A stretch of DNA of 64,000 nucleotides from Apostichopus japonicus (lineage: Eukaryota; Echinodermata; Holothuroidea; Aspidochirotida; Stichopodidae): contig NC_092568.1 of the NCBI RefSeq assembly GCF_037975245.1, positions 37,169,001-37,233,000 of the forward strand, read 5' to 3'. The notes under the pieces are model-generated. The model saw only the letters and a program-made list of their open reading frames with translations, did no database searches and had not been told where the DNA came from. Below, in pieces: positions 13,531 through 27,165 of this stretch. Position numbers and translations under genes: made by a program. How positions within the stretch are numbered: position 1 is the stretch's first letter; every line of letters begins with the position of its first letter.

Positions 13531-13558
<28 letters not shown>
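13531..13558. repeat. (AT)14 microsatellite
   Basis: A perfect 28-bp AT dinucleotide run within a pyrimidine-rich stretch. Confidence 0.95.
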
Positions 13559-13561
<3 letters not shown>

Positions 13562-14952
13562 TTTGTACATGTTTTATATTTCATGTGTGTGTGCGTGTGT
13601 TATATATGGAGTTACAATGTGGCATAAATGTAGGCTTTGAAATTTCAAACACAAAGTTTATATGTGTCTATTGTAAACAGTGACTTTTGTCATAAAATTA
13701 TCTGAATTTATCTATCATGTGACTTTCCCTCCCCATTTAACCTCCCTATAATTAAAAAAATACAAAGGTAATGTATCAAAAATGTTTGAAACATAGTTTG
13801 ATCTGTTCTGTAATTTAATGCATATCTTCCAGTTCCCACAGGTTGCAATTTTTCTACAAATCCCCTGTTATTGCGATGTAGATGATAACTTTCATAAGGG
13901 CGTATTTGTTTTATCGTTAACCTGTGGGTGAAGTATTTCTTACCAGAGTACTTTGAGTCAATTGTAATTCACATTGTAGTCCGTACAGTATATGTCTTGT
14001 GTCCGAACAAAGAGTGGAAAGGACCACCGCATCGTGCCGTATTAAAACAGCTCTAATCTTCAAACAAAATATTTGAATAAATCTACCCAATCCTGAAAAT
14101 GTGTACTATTTGTTTATCAGACCATCAGGTTGTCAAACATTAGTCTGCTGTTCTCTGATACATCAGATTCATCACATGTCTGATCCGGGCAGCATCATTA
14201 ATGCGAAATTCTCCTGAAGGAGAATGTGACACTTTAATAAATGGAAGTGGAAAATATGGCTGTTTGATTGGATATTATTTTTGCCAGATATTAACCCTTC
14301 CTTAATACAGGAAGAGGATCACATTAGAGTGTCTGTATGATGTCAATAACTTTTACATTCCTATCAGAATATTGCTGTTAATTTATCCTTGAAATGTTAT
14401 ACATTTGGAATATTTTGCTCAGTTGTCGGTGTTCTCTTCAATTAGAATTTCATCGCTGCAATTTTTTAATTAGAAAATCGTTTCCTCGGCTGATAACGAT
14501 TGTAAAGAAACAATATATTTTCAGCTCAATTGCGATGATAGCTTCACTAATTCTACTGTTGCCAGATGCAATCATCAACTTTCACCGAACTTTAAAAGTT
14601 TAATCTCCATGATACAAACTGCTGTATAAACTAGCCTGCAAAGTGTAATTTTGATCTAATGATGTAGAAAACTTTAACAATTCTTCTACAAAATATCCCT
14701 ATAGTGACAGCCAACAATTGATTGATGTTATTTGTGTTCATTCATGTTCACTTTGTGTATGGTTCAATGTGCCTGATGTACATGGCAGTTTGCTGTCGGT
14801 TAAACTCCAGTGTGGTAAATTCTATCTGTGTTTTTGTATCGTTAGGCTATTTTAAAAGTCATTTAAGTTAGAAACTGCTAACAAAAAAAGAAACAAAAAA
14901 ACCTCCAACAGACTCTGAATCCCGGCTTCCTGCTGCATACGTGCCAACCACC

Positions 14953-15195
14953 CATAGGCGTAGGAGCCCAATTTGGGGGGTCACATGCCAAATACATACA
15001 ATCATATGCTGTGTTATTACCGTTCCATATTGGTTATAACTTTTGGGGAGTCGTAACAATAAAAATGATGATAATAATATAAGTTTAACCATTGAAAAAC
15101 ACATTGCAATTTATTTTTCTTTCAGTAGGTGCCCAAAATATTTTCAGCATATGAATTTTCAAAATATTGGTTGGGGGCCGCCTCCTACGCCTATG
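14953..15195. mobile_element. Second hAT-like MITE with 8-bp target-site duplication
   Basis: The 243-bp element has inverted ends CATAGGCGTAGGAGCC and GCCTCCTACGCCTATG. It is flanked by perfect 8-bp direct repeats CAACCACC at 14945-14952 and 15196-15203. The interior has no transposase frame. The G-run after the left end resembles the element at 1.2 kb in layout, but the TIR sequence differs, so it belongs to another family. Confidence 0.85.
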
Positions 15196-15203
15196 CAACC
15201 ACC

Positions 15204-18200
15204 AACAGTGTCTACACTGTGCTTTCTATCAAGAAAGTTTAAAGCCTGTTGCTAGGACAACATGGGTTTACCTTTGGGAGTCCGGATTGGACTTCCAACA
15301 AGGTGGATGTCCGTATTGGAAGGTCTGACATATTGGTATCACTCTAAACAATAGTTCATTGTCTTTTCTGACATCTCAAACGGTCAGGTTTTACTGTCAG
15401 ATAAGTTGTCTTGGCCTTCTTGAACATTCACAACCACTCTTGAACTTCACCCTGGACAACTGGTTAGTCTATTAGAAGGAATTTTGGTAGCAAAGATTTA
15501 ACTGTGGGTGGTTGGCCATATCTTCCATCTAATAATCTGACAATGGTAAAAGATCATAGCTCGGAATAAGTTGTCGTGTTTCAGAATCTGTAGGAAGGTA
15601 CTTTTGAAATGATTCTAGCAATTTTTTTGCATTCTAAAATTGGATACGCCCACTGATGGTGACCTTCTACAACAGTCTGTTTCATGATCCATGTTTTCGT
15701 GGTTTAGTGACATTCATTTACAAATTATAAACTTGAGACTTTTAGAATGGAATTGTTGCCAACTGTAGACTGATACTGTGTGCAGTAGCTATAGAAACCC
15801 AGCACACCTGTTCGGGTTCCTCTATGGGTTGTTCATAGCTACTTGAGGTACTGGTAGTGTTTGCACAGTCAGAGGCAGGGAAGGTGATCTCTCTAATTCC
15901 CAAATGGTAAACCACATAATGGAACTTTGTTATTCCATTGATTAACTTCGCTCTTGTCGTACCTATTCCATTATACGTATTGAATGTAGACGAGTACAGT
16001 CTTCTCACTCATCAATACCCAGACCAGCCTAGTGCTGCGGTCTTCATTCCAAGAATGAGGCACATTTGTAATCGACAACTTTTAACAGAAAGTGTTCCTT
16101 AAGATTGATGAGAAATTGAAACACCGAATGTGATCAAAACGATTGTGAAATAATTTGATGAAAAGTCAGATGCCAGCAAAAACTGAAACACTGGATTATC
16201 TTTCTTTCCTCTCTTACCTGTCTCCTCATAATCCAAGCAATCTTGTTCTACCCTGCCTAGAGTGAACTGGTTACCCTACAGTATTTAGCACTGCATGTCT
16301 TCAGTGACCGGTCACTGGTGGTCAATGATCCTCCTTCTCTTTCTACCGCCCAAAGTTCTTGCAAGTTGCAAGTGTTTTTTTATTCAGAATTTCATCTGTT
16401 AAATGGTTTTGATGGAATCATTGCTCAGATTTGACCATGATGATTATGTATCATGCAGATCGGAATTTTTAACTTGCCTTGTTTGCTAAGAAGAGTATAA
16501 ATGTTGTTGCTGCAGACTGATTGGTCTGCCTTATCTTGTGACCAATATGTACTGTATTATGATTGGCTGGAAGTATCTATGCATTCTTCTACCGTATATG
16601 CTTTAAAGTTAGTCTTGTTGCATACAGTACCTAGAGGGTGTAGGATCTTCAACTTGGCACATTAGAACTCATTGTTAATTCTTTAACCAATCGTAGTCAA
16701 AGCCCTTACCAAATTAAACACACAGCAGTGAAATGTTTTGGCTCAGTGAGTGATTCTCTTTCCTGAGTTTTGTCGGTCAATCTCTCCTGGACACTACTGT
16801 GTACAAGCCATTGAAATTACCTTACAGTGAAAGGATCAACGCAGCAGCACCCTATCGGTGAACAAAGATGGTCGCTTGTAAGATTTATATTGAATAGTGT
16901 AGTTTTACTGAAAACTTTAGTAACCATGTGTGACTTACTTTACTCACAATTTTGCAGCTTTTTCTCCCTTGTGCTCTCTTCTTGTTTATGACTACATCTC
17001 AATATATTATATACTATATTAATTATATATTATATATATTATTTATTGTATTAATAATATCTTGTTTTATTATTGCGATTGCTCAGTTCTGATTCTCTTA
17101 TCGGTGTTACAATGCTGAGTTTGATGTCTGAGTATTTTCCGTTCTAAATTATTTACCTAGATCAACTTCAGCTGTTTATATTTGTTCATTGAGAGAACGG
17201 GCGTATTCCTCTGTAGTGATGGTACTTAAAGTTGTATTTCGATTTGTGTGATGAGTTTACTTTTACTAAGCCACGTAATTATTAACTTAAATTTGGATAT
17301 CACTCATTCTAGCTAAATGATCTCATATGTTGAAATTTAATTCTCTCATGTGGAAGTGTCCCACAAGCTTCAAAGTAATTTTTTCTTCTTGTGTGGAAAG
17401 GGTGGAAGTTTGGATCTAATTTTATCGTTCCTGGTGTGATTTAAGTGAACTAAAATTATACAGAGAATTTGTTCAGGGACCGAATTGTTTCTGTCAAATT
17501 TTTAGCATCACCAATGATGACAAAATTCAACCCAAAATTTTATCCTCTGTATACTGTAAACTTTTGATCTGGTATGATTTCATACCAGAGACCTAAAAAT
17601 TAGAATCTATTTTTGACATCTTTGTATTAATTACACTCCTCTCTTACTTGTCTTGACTCTATCGTTGCACTCTGTCATCTACCTACAGTAGCCTATGAAT
17701 TAGTGCAAACCTGTTTTTTTTTTCTTTTAACAGCATAGCACCCCATTGACACACTTCAATTTTAATATTGTTCATGCAGTATGTCTGGTATGTTGAACCA
17801 ATAGTCGTTACTTGTTCACTGAAATTTCACCAGCAATGATGACATTTAGCAAACTGCTTCAAAGACAGAAAAGGCAAAAAAGGCCCCCAAAAAAACAAAA
17901 ATTCTTTGTGTTGGATGAGCAGTCAATACCTTGCTAAATAACTGTAATCAAGTGCCTTTTATGTATAGATCTCTTAGACTGATGGAGGGTCCAATTATGC
18001 CTGATTACTATATGTATGTCTTGGTGTTAAAGAATGAAAGTTACAATTCAATGTGAAATTCAGACTTATGGTTTCCACTCCTGTTGGTCTCTCTGTTTGA
18101 TAGAATTGCCTGTTCCTCTAGTCGCTGTTAAAATATCGAGTATGATCCACGTACTGATATAATATTTTGAAAACATCACCTTAGAAGGAAGTCTGACATT

Positions 18201-18789
18201 GATTCCAGTAAATGTTATCTGCAAAATCTCATGTTTGAATGTCAATATTAAGATAACAGCAAGACTAAAGTATTCAACCCCTGGTGGCATTGTCATATCA
18301 CACAAAGACAAATTGACATACTCCCAGAGCCCTGATAAATTAGGAAACTTGAAAGATACATATATCTTGCCAAAAGGAACACATTTTGATGCAGGAATTT
18401 CCATCATTGTGTTTGTATTTTATGTGATTTGGGAGGAAGCAGGGTTAGAAAGAGAGATTACCAGATTATGCTATTATTTGAGTAAAGTGATGATGTTTGG
18501 ATGACAGTTTTTACACCCAACTCCCTTTCTGCTCTCATTTCCTGATAACTTCACTCACTAATTAATTATAATATGTTGTATGACCTTCATCTAGATGACA
18601 CTGTTAATTTTCATTAATATTAACTCACATCAAGATCATTATAAACAAACTTAACTTTGTTCAATTCTGTGTATACAGTAGCTCTTTAAATGACAGCAAC
18701 CCTGGTCTATTAGTGGCTGGCCATTAGTAGTATGTCAAGTGGAGATCTGTCTGGGAATGATTGACAAGCAGTTCAAGCAATGCCCACTG
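15204..18789. other. No gene recognised
   Basis: Long AT-rich stretch, including an AT tract near 17000-17056. At 18066-18504 both strands are open for about 100 codons, but neither frame resembles a known family. Confidence 0.4.
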
Positions 18790-19024
18790 AAATCTTGTAT
18801 GTATTTTAGAACCTACTGTAAGCAGGAACTTGCGAAGCATCCTCATTGGCTTATCAAAGCCGCAAGCTGACCGAAGTCGGTCTCTGACATTCATATTTAA
18901 CGTCCATGATTTATGAATTGTCAACAACTCTGTAACTGGACGACATACATTAATCTTGCAGTGACTCGAACCAGGACCTTATGATTGGAAGGCACCGGCG
19001 TTAACCACTGAGCTAACACTCCTA
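18790..19024 (-). mobile_element. tRNA-derived SINE
   Basis: On the minus strand, positions 19024-18956 read as a tRNA-like head. It has an A box (TTAGCTCAGTGGTTAACG, complement of about 18999-19018) and a B box (GGTTCGAGTCA, complement of 18962-18972) spaced as in RNA polymerase III promoters. The following 160 bases, including a short stem around GCTTGCGGCTTTGATAAGCC, are probably the SINE body. The 3' end and target duplication are not clear. A functional tRNA is unlikely because no acceptor stem closes the structure. Confidence 0.65.
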
Positions 19025-20342
19025 TCTGACTTCACTATAAAAGCAACCTTTTGAGCTTAAGTTAATGATAAATAGAAAGGTTAACTCCATGTTAATAGTA
19101 CTTAATATCTTGTGACAGAAGTCAACAAATTTGTAAGCGAATGTGACTTTAACTGCCATTGTAAATGCTCTCTCATTGGTCAGTTTGGAGGGTTGCATTA
19201 TTTGTATCAACCTGGAATATCCTGATCCAGTGACTTAACTTATTTTGTTCATAACTTTACAAAATATGATATTCAGCCCCGAAAGATATTGAAATTTGTT
19301 TGATTATCCCATTCTCCTCTTGATTATCTCAACTGAAGTATTTAAATCCACTGCATGGAAAATGTCTTTCTTTTCTAGTATTTTGAACTTCAGATGTAGA
19401 GCTGTACCTATTTTTCATGTTTTTCTACAAGTATTGTGCGTGTTCAAAGACTATGTGATACATTAAGTCATTTTTTTTATTCATTTAGCTTTGGTATTTG
19501 ATACAACGTTCCAAAGGGTGCCTATTGTTTATAGAGTTTGCTATGTTAATGTTGGAATCATTGTTTGAAGTAGGTCAGCTTCAATAATCATGTTAAAGTC
19601 TTAAAGAGCATATACACAGCAATGTCAGTATAAACTAGAATATATGCTATGTGTCCCAATCACAGAAATATTGAATAGATCCTGGGATTGTATACTACAT
19701 ATTAGTGCAAAATAAAAAATGGTTGAGATAGTCATAGTGTTAACCCATTGTTCATGTTTATAATAGAATGCACAAGGTGCATGTATTTACTCTGTGAGTC
19801 ATTGTCTATTGTGGCATGTACATTGAGTAATGCAGTGTCATTAGTGAGCGAGCGGTTCATTAAGTATCAGATGCTTATTTATTTAACGAGTATAAGGAAA
19901 GCATTGTGCAAGCCTCAGTATCTCACTGAACATGATTAAAAGCAGGTAGTTTGTAGAGTCATTATGTACTTAGACTCATCCTGCCGTGGAGCTATGAGGA
20001 CAGTTAAGGTTGTATAGACCGTAGAACCATAGACAATTTCAGTGGTATTCATTATCCAGGTATGTGCACAGAGCAGTGTTCACCGTCATGGTGATTGTGG
20101 GTGTCGAAAAGAAAGGAAAGATAAAGCTTGTTGTGAAAACAACTACATTATTATGTCCCCATATAGTGAAAAGGGTTTGTGTTCCCGTGGAATTATTGAT
20201 TGGATTATTAAACTTTTGAGGGCAAAGACCATTTAAAGGTCATCAGTATTGGTCACAGACTTTAGCATGCTAAAATTTGCTGAGAGCTTTGAAAGTACTT
20301 TCCTGGTGGTTCCTAATAGATCTCCAAATGATTTCCAGATAC

Positions 20343-21155
20343 AGATTGGGGTCAATACTGATGACCTTTAAGGATATGGTGAGATTGGGGTCAATACTGA
20401 TGACCTTTAAGGATATGGTGAGATTGGGGTCAATACTGATGACCTTTAAGAATATGGTGAGATTGGGGTCAATACTGATGACCTTTAAGGATATGGTGAG
20501 ATTGGGGTCAATACTGATGACCTTTAAGGATATGGTGAGATTGGGGTCAATACTGATGACCTTTAAGGATATGGTGAGATTGGGGTCAATACTGATGACC
20601 TTTAAGGATATGGTGAGATTGGGGTCAATACTGATGACCTTTAAGGATATGGTGAGATTGGGGTCAATACTGATGACCTTTAAGGATATGGTGAGATTGG
20701 GGTCAATACTGATGAAATTTAAGAATAGGGTGAGATTGGGGTCAATACTGATGAAATTTAAGAATAGGGTGAGATTGGGGTCAATACTAATGACCTTTAA
20801 GGATATGGTGAGATTGGGGTCAATGCTGATGTTCTTGAAGCATATGGTGAGATTGGGGTCAATACTGATGACCTTTAAGGATATGGTGAGATTGGGGTCA
20901 ATACTAATGACCTTTCAGCATATGGTGAGATTGGGGTCAACACTAATGACCTTAAGCATTTGGTGAGATTGGGATACTAATGACCTTTAAGGGTATGGTG
21001 AGATCAGGGTCAATACTGATGATGACCTTAATGTTATGGTAGGATCGGGGTCAATACTAATGACCTTTAAGCATATGATGAGATTGGGGTCAATACTGAT
21101 GACCTTTAAGGATATGGTGAGATTGGGGTCAGTACTGATGACCTTTAAGGATATC
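20343..21155 (+). repeat. 39-bp minisatellite, about 21 copies, open in one frame
   Basis: The unit is a gattggggtcaatactgatg half followed by acctttaaggatatggtga, 39 bp in total. The period is a multiple of three, so most of the array reads as repeats of RLGSILMTFKDMV. The frame is open from an upstream TTG (20277), with the first in-frame ATG at 20328, to 20966. The later copies contain deletions that break the frame. There is no splice or promoter evidence, so I treat it as non-coding. A single inverted half-unit lies upstream at about 20235-20251. Confidence 0.85.
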
Positions 21156-24100
21156 GTGCCAGGGTGAAACTAGATGAAGATAAAACATAAACCTGCCACA
21201 GGTATCAATGCCAAAACAAGTTGAAAAATTAAATTAATGGGCCATGCCTGACAACATTTACCAACCCTGTTATTACCTGACTATTATGCATTCATATGAA
21301 AACTGCTTCTGAAGTGATTAGGTCTACAATGGCACAGAATGAAGACAGAGGTAGGAGCCTCTAGAACTGTTAATATTTAAACCAGAACTGTCACGGAAAA
21401 CCTTTAAACCAATGACCTGACAATGACCTGATTATGACGTACTAAGAACCAGAAGGAAACTATCATTCCCTCTTCTGATAATGATTGCTAACTTTCACAT
21501 TCGCTGGGCTTGATTGCCATTTTTTTCTTTCTAAACATTGTATTTATTTATTTTGTTCTTCCGTATAGTTTAGATGTACTCGTTTTCACATATCGTTAAA
21601 GATAAAACGTCGCAGGAGAGAAGACACCATACAAATTTGAATTCATATGCTCTCTGTGGTGATTGCCAGTTGCAATAGTTACATGTATGCGTTTAGCTAT
21701 TAACCTAATCAACCATTCTGTGAGTGTGCATGTGTATGTCCTCTACCTGAACTGGTTTATACACTGTATTGAAATTCTACACTGTGTTGAAGGCCACCAA
21801 GTCATGTTATACACCTACAGTACAGTAGTAGACATCATGTGCCTGCGGTAGATGATACTAACATTGAGCTGTGAAACTCATCAACTGAAGATATCCAATT
21901 TGTTAGTCAGACGAGATGATGTTGTGACCTTTTACTCAAGTACACTATTAAACATCTACATAAACATTACAGTCAGTTGTGCTTATTGGAGAATGTTAGA
22001 TACTGCCAGACCCTATTGATTTATTGGTTGAGAGATGTACTTGATCATATGGGATGTTCAAAAAAATACTGGAAAAAGAAAGAAAAATAAGTAGGAAAAT
22101 CACTGGAGGATTAAAATGTATTTCTTCTTGAAGAGATGAATGTATTTTGTCTTTATTTTATATGATATTGTTGGAATTGTGGATAGGGAGAGATGGGGCA
22201 GGGATGGGGGGGGGTAGTTGAGGGAGAGGACTTGAAGCAAGTTTAAACTTATCTATAGGATTTAAATGTAGCATTTTTTGGACATACATACTTCTTAGTG
22301 GAACTTGTGGAAGAAAGATAGAATTTGCATTTCCCCATTTCAAATTGTCATTTCTTTGTTTTGTTTTCCATAAGGTTATAACCCATTTTTCCACCTCACA
22401 TATCATGCCCACATCCCCTCCCTAAATCCCCAAGACCATGTTCTGTCCCCCCTTTTCTTCACATCTCTCTACATCCACTTTCTGAAAGTAAGACCCATAG
22501 GAATTTTAATTTGAGGTAAAGTATTGGACTTTGCCATATATCAGAACCTATGAATAAGTTGCCACACTAAGTCTTTTTTGACCTGTTTTTGCAGAATTCT
22601 GTGATGAAACAAACTCTTTGTGAATATTTCTACTAGGTCACCTAATTCTTGGATGAAGTCAGATCAAATGTCTTCCTGTATTGTTGGAAGATGTCAACAC
22701 ATCATAGTTCATTTTGTAAAGTGTGCTGGAAGTTAACAACAGTCTGTAACTCAGTAAAATATCATTTAATTAATAAGAGTAACTTAATAAGTGAGAGGAG
22801 GTATCAGTGTAGACAAAGAGTGCATTTACCCTTTAGGGGTCTGGTCTGTTCCTTGTCATCATTACCAGAAAATATGTGTTTGTGACTGGAGAGTTTTAGG
22901 TGGGTGAGGGGGAGGGGAGAGGTAAGATACTGGTAGAACTTCAACAGCAAAGAGTAACATGCCTAGCTGTAGATATTTACATAGTTTAGGTGGTGGTGGG
23001 AGGGCTGGGATCCGTAAAGCTGGGAACTGTCTGGTTTCACATAGCAAATTATGCTATGGAAACTGGGCAGTATACTGGTAGGGTTCCCAATCTTACATTG
23101 TCACTCTGGGGAAATAATTTCGGTCTAGGAATTTTTCAAAATTCAGTTGGGAAAGAATTAGACCACTTTATCTGGGCCTAAGGGATGCTGCCCCTGAGGA
23201 ACAGATCACGGCCTGGGGAATTAGGTGAACTGTCTTCCCTTTTCAACCTCTCCCCTCCTTTTATAAAATCCTGGATCTACTACCTCTGGCATTTCCATAG
23301 AGGTCCATGCTTCTACATTAACCAGTTGGGAGAATATAGAATTTGCACCAACCCTCTCCCGACCTGTTTATTATCATGTGTACTTCATTGCTTATTTGTC
23401 AGGCATGGTGAATGGTGAGTTGAAATGCACTCAGGATAATCTTTTAACATAATGTACGGAAGTTTTCAAAAAGAAAGCACCACACCTGGGAGTATAGCTT
23501 ATGATAATTGTGTTACACAGCATATACTGTATATGAACTCTGCATGAACCGTAAACCTGTTCGCCAGTTAAACCCAACTCCTGCTAATGGAGGCCAAAGA
23601 CTTCCTGTTAGGAGAAGAGCCTGTTTCTAGGTAAACTGAAAATGCTGAAGATATAATTCATGATAGAGTGCACAAATGTCGGTCTCAGATTCTGTTATTG
23701 ACAGAAGTGGTCAATTTCAGAATGAGTGAAGGCCCCCATACTGCATTCAAACGTTTTAGTGACAAAATTGCAAATGGGGATATTTTCTGTCGCAAGTCAA
23801 TATTGTCAGTCAGCCAATGCATTTGTCTGCAAATATCATGGAAACTATATTGTTTATGGCAACATCACCCATTACCATAAATTATGATGCAAGTGAGAAG
23901 GGAGGGTAAGCAGGATGGGGGAGGGGTGGAGAATGGTGGGAGTTTCAAATGAGAAGGGAGGGGATTGGGAGTTAAAAAACATTCATCTGTAATCTGTCAC
24001 AAAGAGAATTAGTTCTGAATAGATCAGGTTTTCAAACTGCCTGGAAATTTTAGCAGATTGGATATCAAACAATGTTTGTATTCTTGTTTTTCTTCTTGAG

Positions 24101-26809
24101 TACCTCCTTTCATTGTTCTTCTTCTTCTTTCATAGTCTGTGCATGCTTATATTGTGGTAACTTACTTGTACCTTACAGTCATGGCTGCTGCTCTTTGACT
24201 CTATTTGATCTGTCAAAGGCCAACAGCTATGATGTTATGTTATCGTTAATATCAAAATTAAACTTACCCTTCTAAGGACCTTAAGAACTTCATACTAGCT
24301 ATTCTCTCTTCCCTCTGGAGACTAATAGTCTGTGGAATGGAAATATTAATGTGGGAAACTATTGTGAAGTACAGTACCTCAGGTTACTAATGTGCACATC
24401 TATCAGCCTTCACTCTATACTGCATGTTAGGCAAAGGTGCAAGAACTACAACAACAAGAAATGACACTGCGTTCTTAGGCTTTATTGTGTTCAAATTTGA
24501 ACGTTTGGTAGAAGAAAATCAATTATTAAAATCACGTCGGATAATATGAATCATTTATAGTAAAGAAAACCTTAAGATGCTAAAATCAAAGGGCTTGGTC
24601 TACGCAAGAGCGGATTAGTATTTTAACGTCTTTATGCATAGATCTGTAAATGTCATTATCATTTGGAGATTCAAATTAATTTATTTGGCAAAAACACTTA
24701 CAATTTCTCCTAAAATTTAAATTCAAATGAACATGATATTCAATAATGGCATCTAACTCTCTGTGCACAGTAGATGTACTTTGGGTGGTAGAAAAATTAA
24801 ATGTGTCTTTTGTTTGCAATATAGAGGAAACCCCTTTTTTGTCTTCTCAATTTCTGATCGGAGAAGCAGTCCTGAGGTCCCTACGTGTAAAATGAGACCA
24901 CTGAATAAAACCTTTTGAATTCAAACCTGCGAATCATATTAGTAACAAAGGTACATACACACCATTGATTAGAAAACGCACGGTGTGCTTTGGAATGGCA
25001 AGATTATATGATTAGCTACAAAACACTATGTGAGAATTGACATCTTTTGCAGAGTATTATTTTTTATTCTCTGTCTGAAGAAACTATGGTGCCCCCCATT
25101 CCAAGGTATCTAATCTTGTTCTTAGAATAGCATAGGAATTGAACAACACTCTCTGCTTCTTCATTATGCAAGGAGAAGAGACAGTTACCATGGAAACATG
25201 ACTCATGGAGCAGCGCATAAGTGGATACATGAGGCAGTGGAAAATATGTGATGAAAGTAGTCAGTGTGTTGGAATGAGAGATGGAACAGAATCGTCTAGC
25301 GTAGTCTAGTCCTTGCAGTTGTCTGTGTGTGTCAAGAAGATAATGTTATTACTTCATGCTAATGCAAGCTTACAGACATTGGAGAACAGATGTGTGTGTG
25401 TGTGAAATGTTGTATTTGTTATACTGTATAGGCAAGCTCAATGGAGTGACTTTATCCCCAGAACAACATTCCATTATTGTAAGCTAGAATTGAACTTCAG
25501 GGGGATGGGTAAGGGAAGCAGAAAGCAAGAATTGATGCAAGTGTTTTGCCGACTTGCTCTGTAGAGACATTACGTTATCGTTGAAGATATGGATATGTTT
25601 TATCAAATCTTTATTAAGTCTGTAGATCTATCTTACTCCCTGAAGCTGTTACTAGACTGTACTCAGTTTCTTTGATCTGCAAGGTACCCTCTACCTGAAC
25701 TTTATTGTATTAAACCACAATGTTTATTATAGTACTTGTTATGTTTATTATTATTATTACTGCTCAACTTACTGTTTATTGTCTCTTTCTTACTCAAGAG
25801 TTATATACTTGTCAAGCCCACAAGGTTTTTAACTTTTTTATTACTTTTTTAAATTATTTTCTTTAATATTTTTTTTTAAGTTCACGTTCTGTCACTGGTA
25901 CACTTCACTAATTCCTACTTTACTGTGTTTATTTATGATATGATATATGTGAATGAATAATAAGAAACTGAACTGAGTGAGTAAAGTAGTGCAGTATTTT
26001 AGATAACTCTTCACTGTTGGTATATAAATAAAAAAATAATACAAAAATATGTTGGATAAAGTAGTAAGATTTATTGGAACAGACAATTTCCAGTGAGTTT
26101 GTTCGTTTCGGGTTTTTGAAGTTTCATGTTTTGATTGATGTGTCTTTAATCATGTGTGACTTTATATAGTCATATCCAAACGCTGTGAGTTTGATTTGCC
26201 TGTGGGAACTGTGCTGGACGACCGACCTATTGACAGGATGCATTTCTGGATTTCCTAAGGCACAACCGAACATGTGTGCATCTTTAACGCAGGAAATCTG
26301 ATCTGCATTGTTTATGAGCTCACAATGACATTTGAAATATTGATGTGTCAAACTTAATTATTTCATCTCTTCATAAAGGCACAATGTAGAGAGGTAGAAA
26401 GAAGTATTATCATTCTTGATCATGCTGAAATGATGGGGTGAAGATGGGGATGGGATGGGAGGGGGAGGGGAGGGGAAGGTGTTGAGGATGAGAAGAGGGG
26501 GAGGGGGAGGGTTGCATGCTTACTGTTAGTGTTCACCTTATCAAGAACAAAAACCGGAAAAGCAAAAACATGATCTGTTATATTGGTCATTCTATGCCAG
26601 AGCTTTGTGGACATTACCTTTAAAATTTTAGTTTGTGGAAAATTGGGACTTATCCCCCTGTGGCCTGTGGATACATAAAATTAAAAGGCTTGAAAGTTAA
26701 TTATATTTAAAATTCTTCAAAGCTTAAGCACATGAATGCATTTAAGTACATGAATAATGTTTGGTAGCCTTTTATGATAGTTAAGTTACTTATTGTAACA
26801 AGTATAACA
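21156..26809. other. No gene recognised
   Basis: Only short frames, scattered purine tracts (for example 22185-22235, 23900-23960, 26440-26510) and small microsatellites were seen. Confidence 0.45.
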
Positions 26810-27165
26810 CTGCCACCCCCCCCCCCCCCATCCCAACGAAAAATTGTAACAATGTGTACCTGCACATCCTCCAATGTGGATGTCATTGCCTGAATTTGTA
26901 AACCTTTTGTCAAAAACATTTGAATGGAAGAGTGGTGAAAAGTTGTTGCTTCCAAGTTTCTCCCGCCCCCCCCCACATACCAAATCAGGCAGTAATGTCT
27001 TTTGATTTGTTGTGTACAATTTGTTTTACAAAAAACAGAATTGAGAGAGTTGTGAAAAGTTGTCACCTTCATTTCCCATACCCCTCAACTTGGACATAAT
27101 TGCCTGAAATTGTACACATTTAAAAAAAAAATGGTTGAAAAATTGTCCCTTCCCACATCTTCCCC
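26810..27165. repeat. Diverged tandem repeat of about 120 bp with C-runs
   Basis: Three imperfect copies share a gtgaaaagttgt(t/c) block, a run of C (14 C at 26816-26829, another near 26965), and the phrase attgcctgaa(t/a)ttgta. They start near 26815, 26940 and 27058. Old and degenerate. Confidence 0.5.

Larger units (their letters stand above)
12291..14944. other. No gene recognised
   Basis: Apart from the short duplication and AT microsatellite listed separately, this holds pyrimidine-rich tracts (13340-13500). A minus-strand frame, 13215-12976, contains SARLHEKAFEVFHLSQRYAI; it could be coding but has no clear splice sites or family. Confidence 0.4.

Noticed and set aside
15742-16008. Minus-strand 88-codon frame
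   Set aside because: No homology, no codon or composition signal, and no credible splice sites.
18066-18504. Open frames of about 100 codons on both strands
   Set aside because: Neither strand shows a recognisable family, splice context or composition shift, and opposing open frames suggest chance.
18956-19024. Functional tRNA gene
   Set aside because: A and B boxes are present, but the acceptor stem does not close and the sequence continues into a SINE body.
20277-20966. 229-codon ORF as a repeat protein gene
   Set aside because: It is produced by the 39-bp repeat being a multiple of three. It begins at TTG, ends where units lose phase, and has no promoter, splice site or non-repeat domain.
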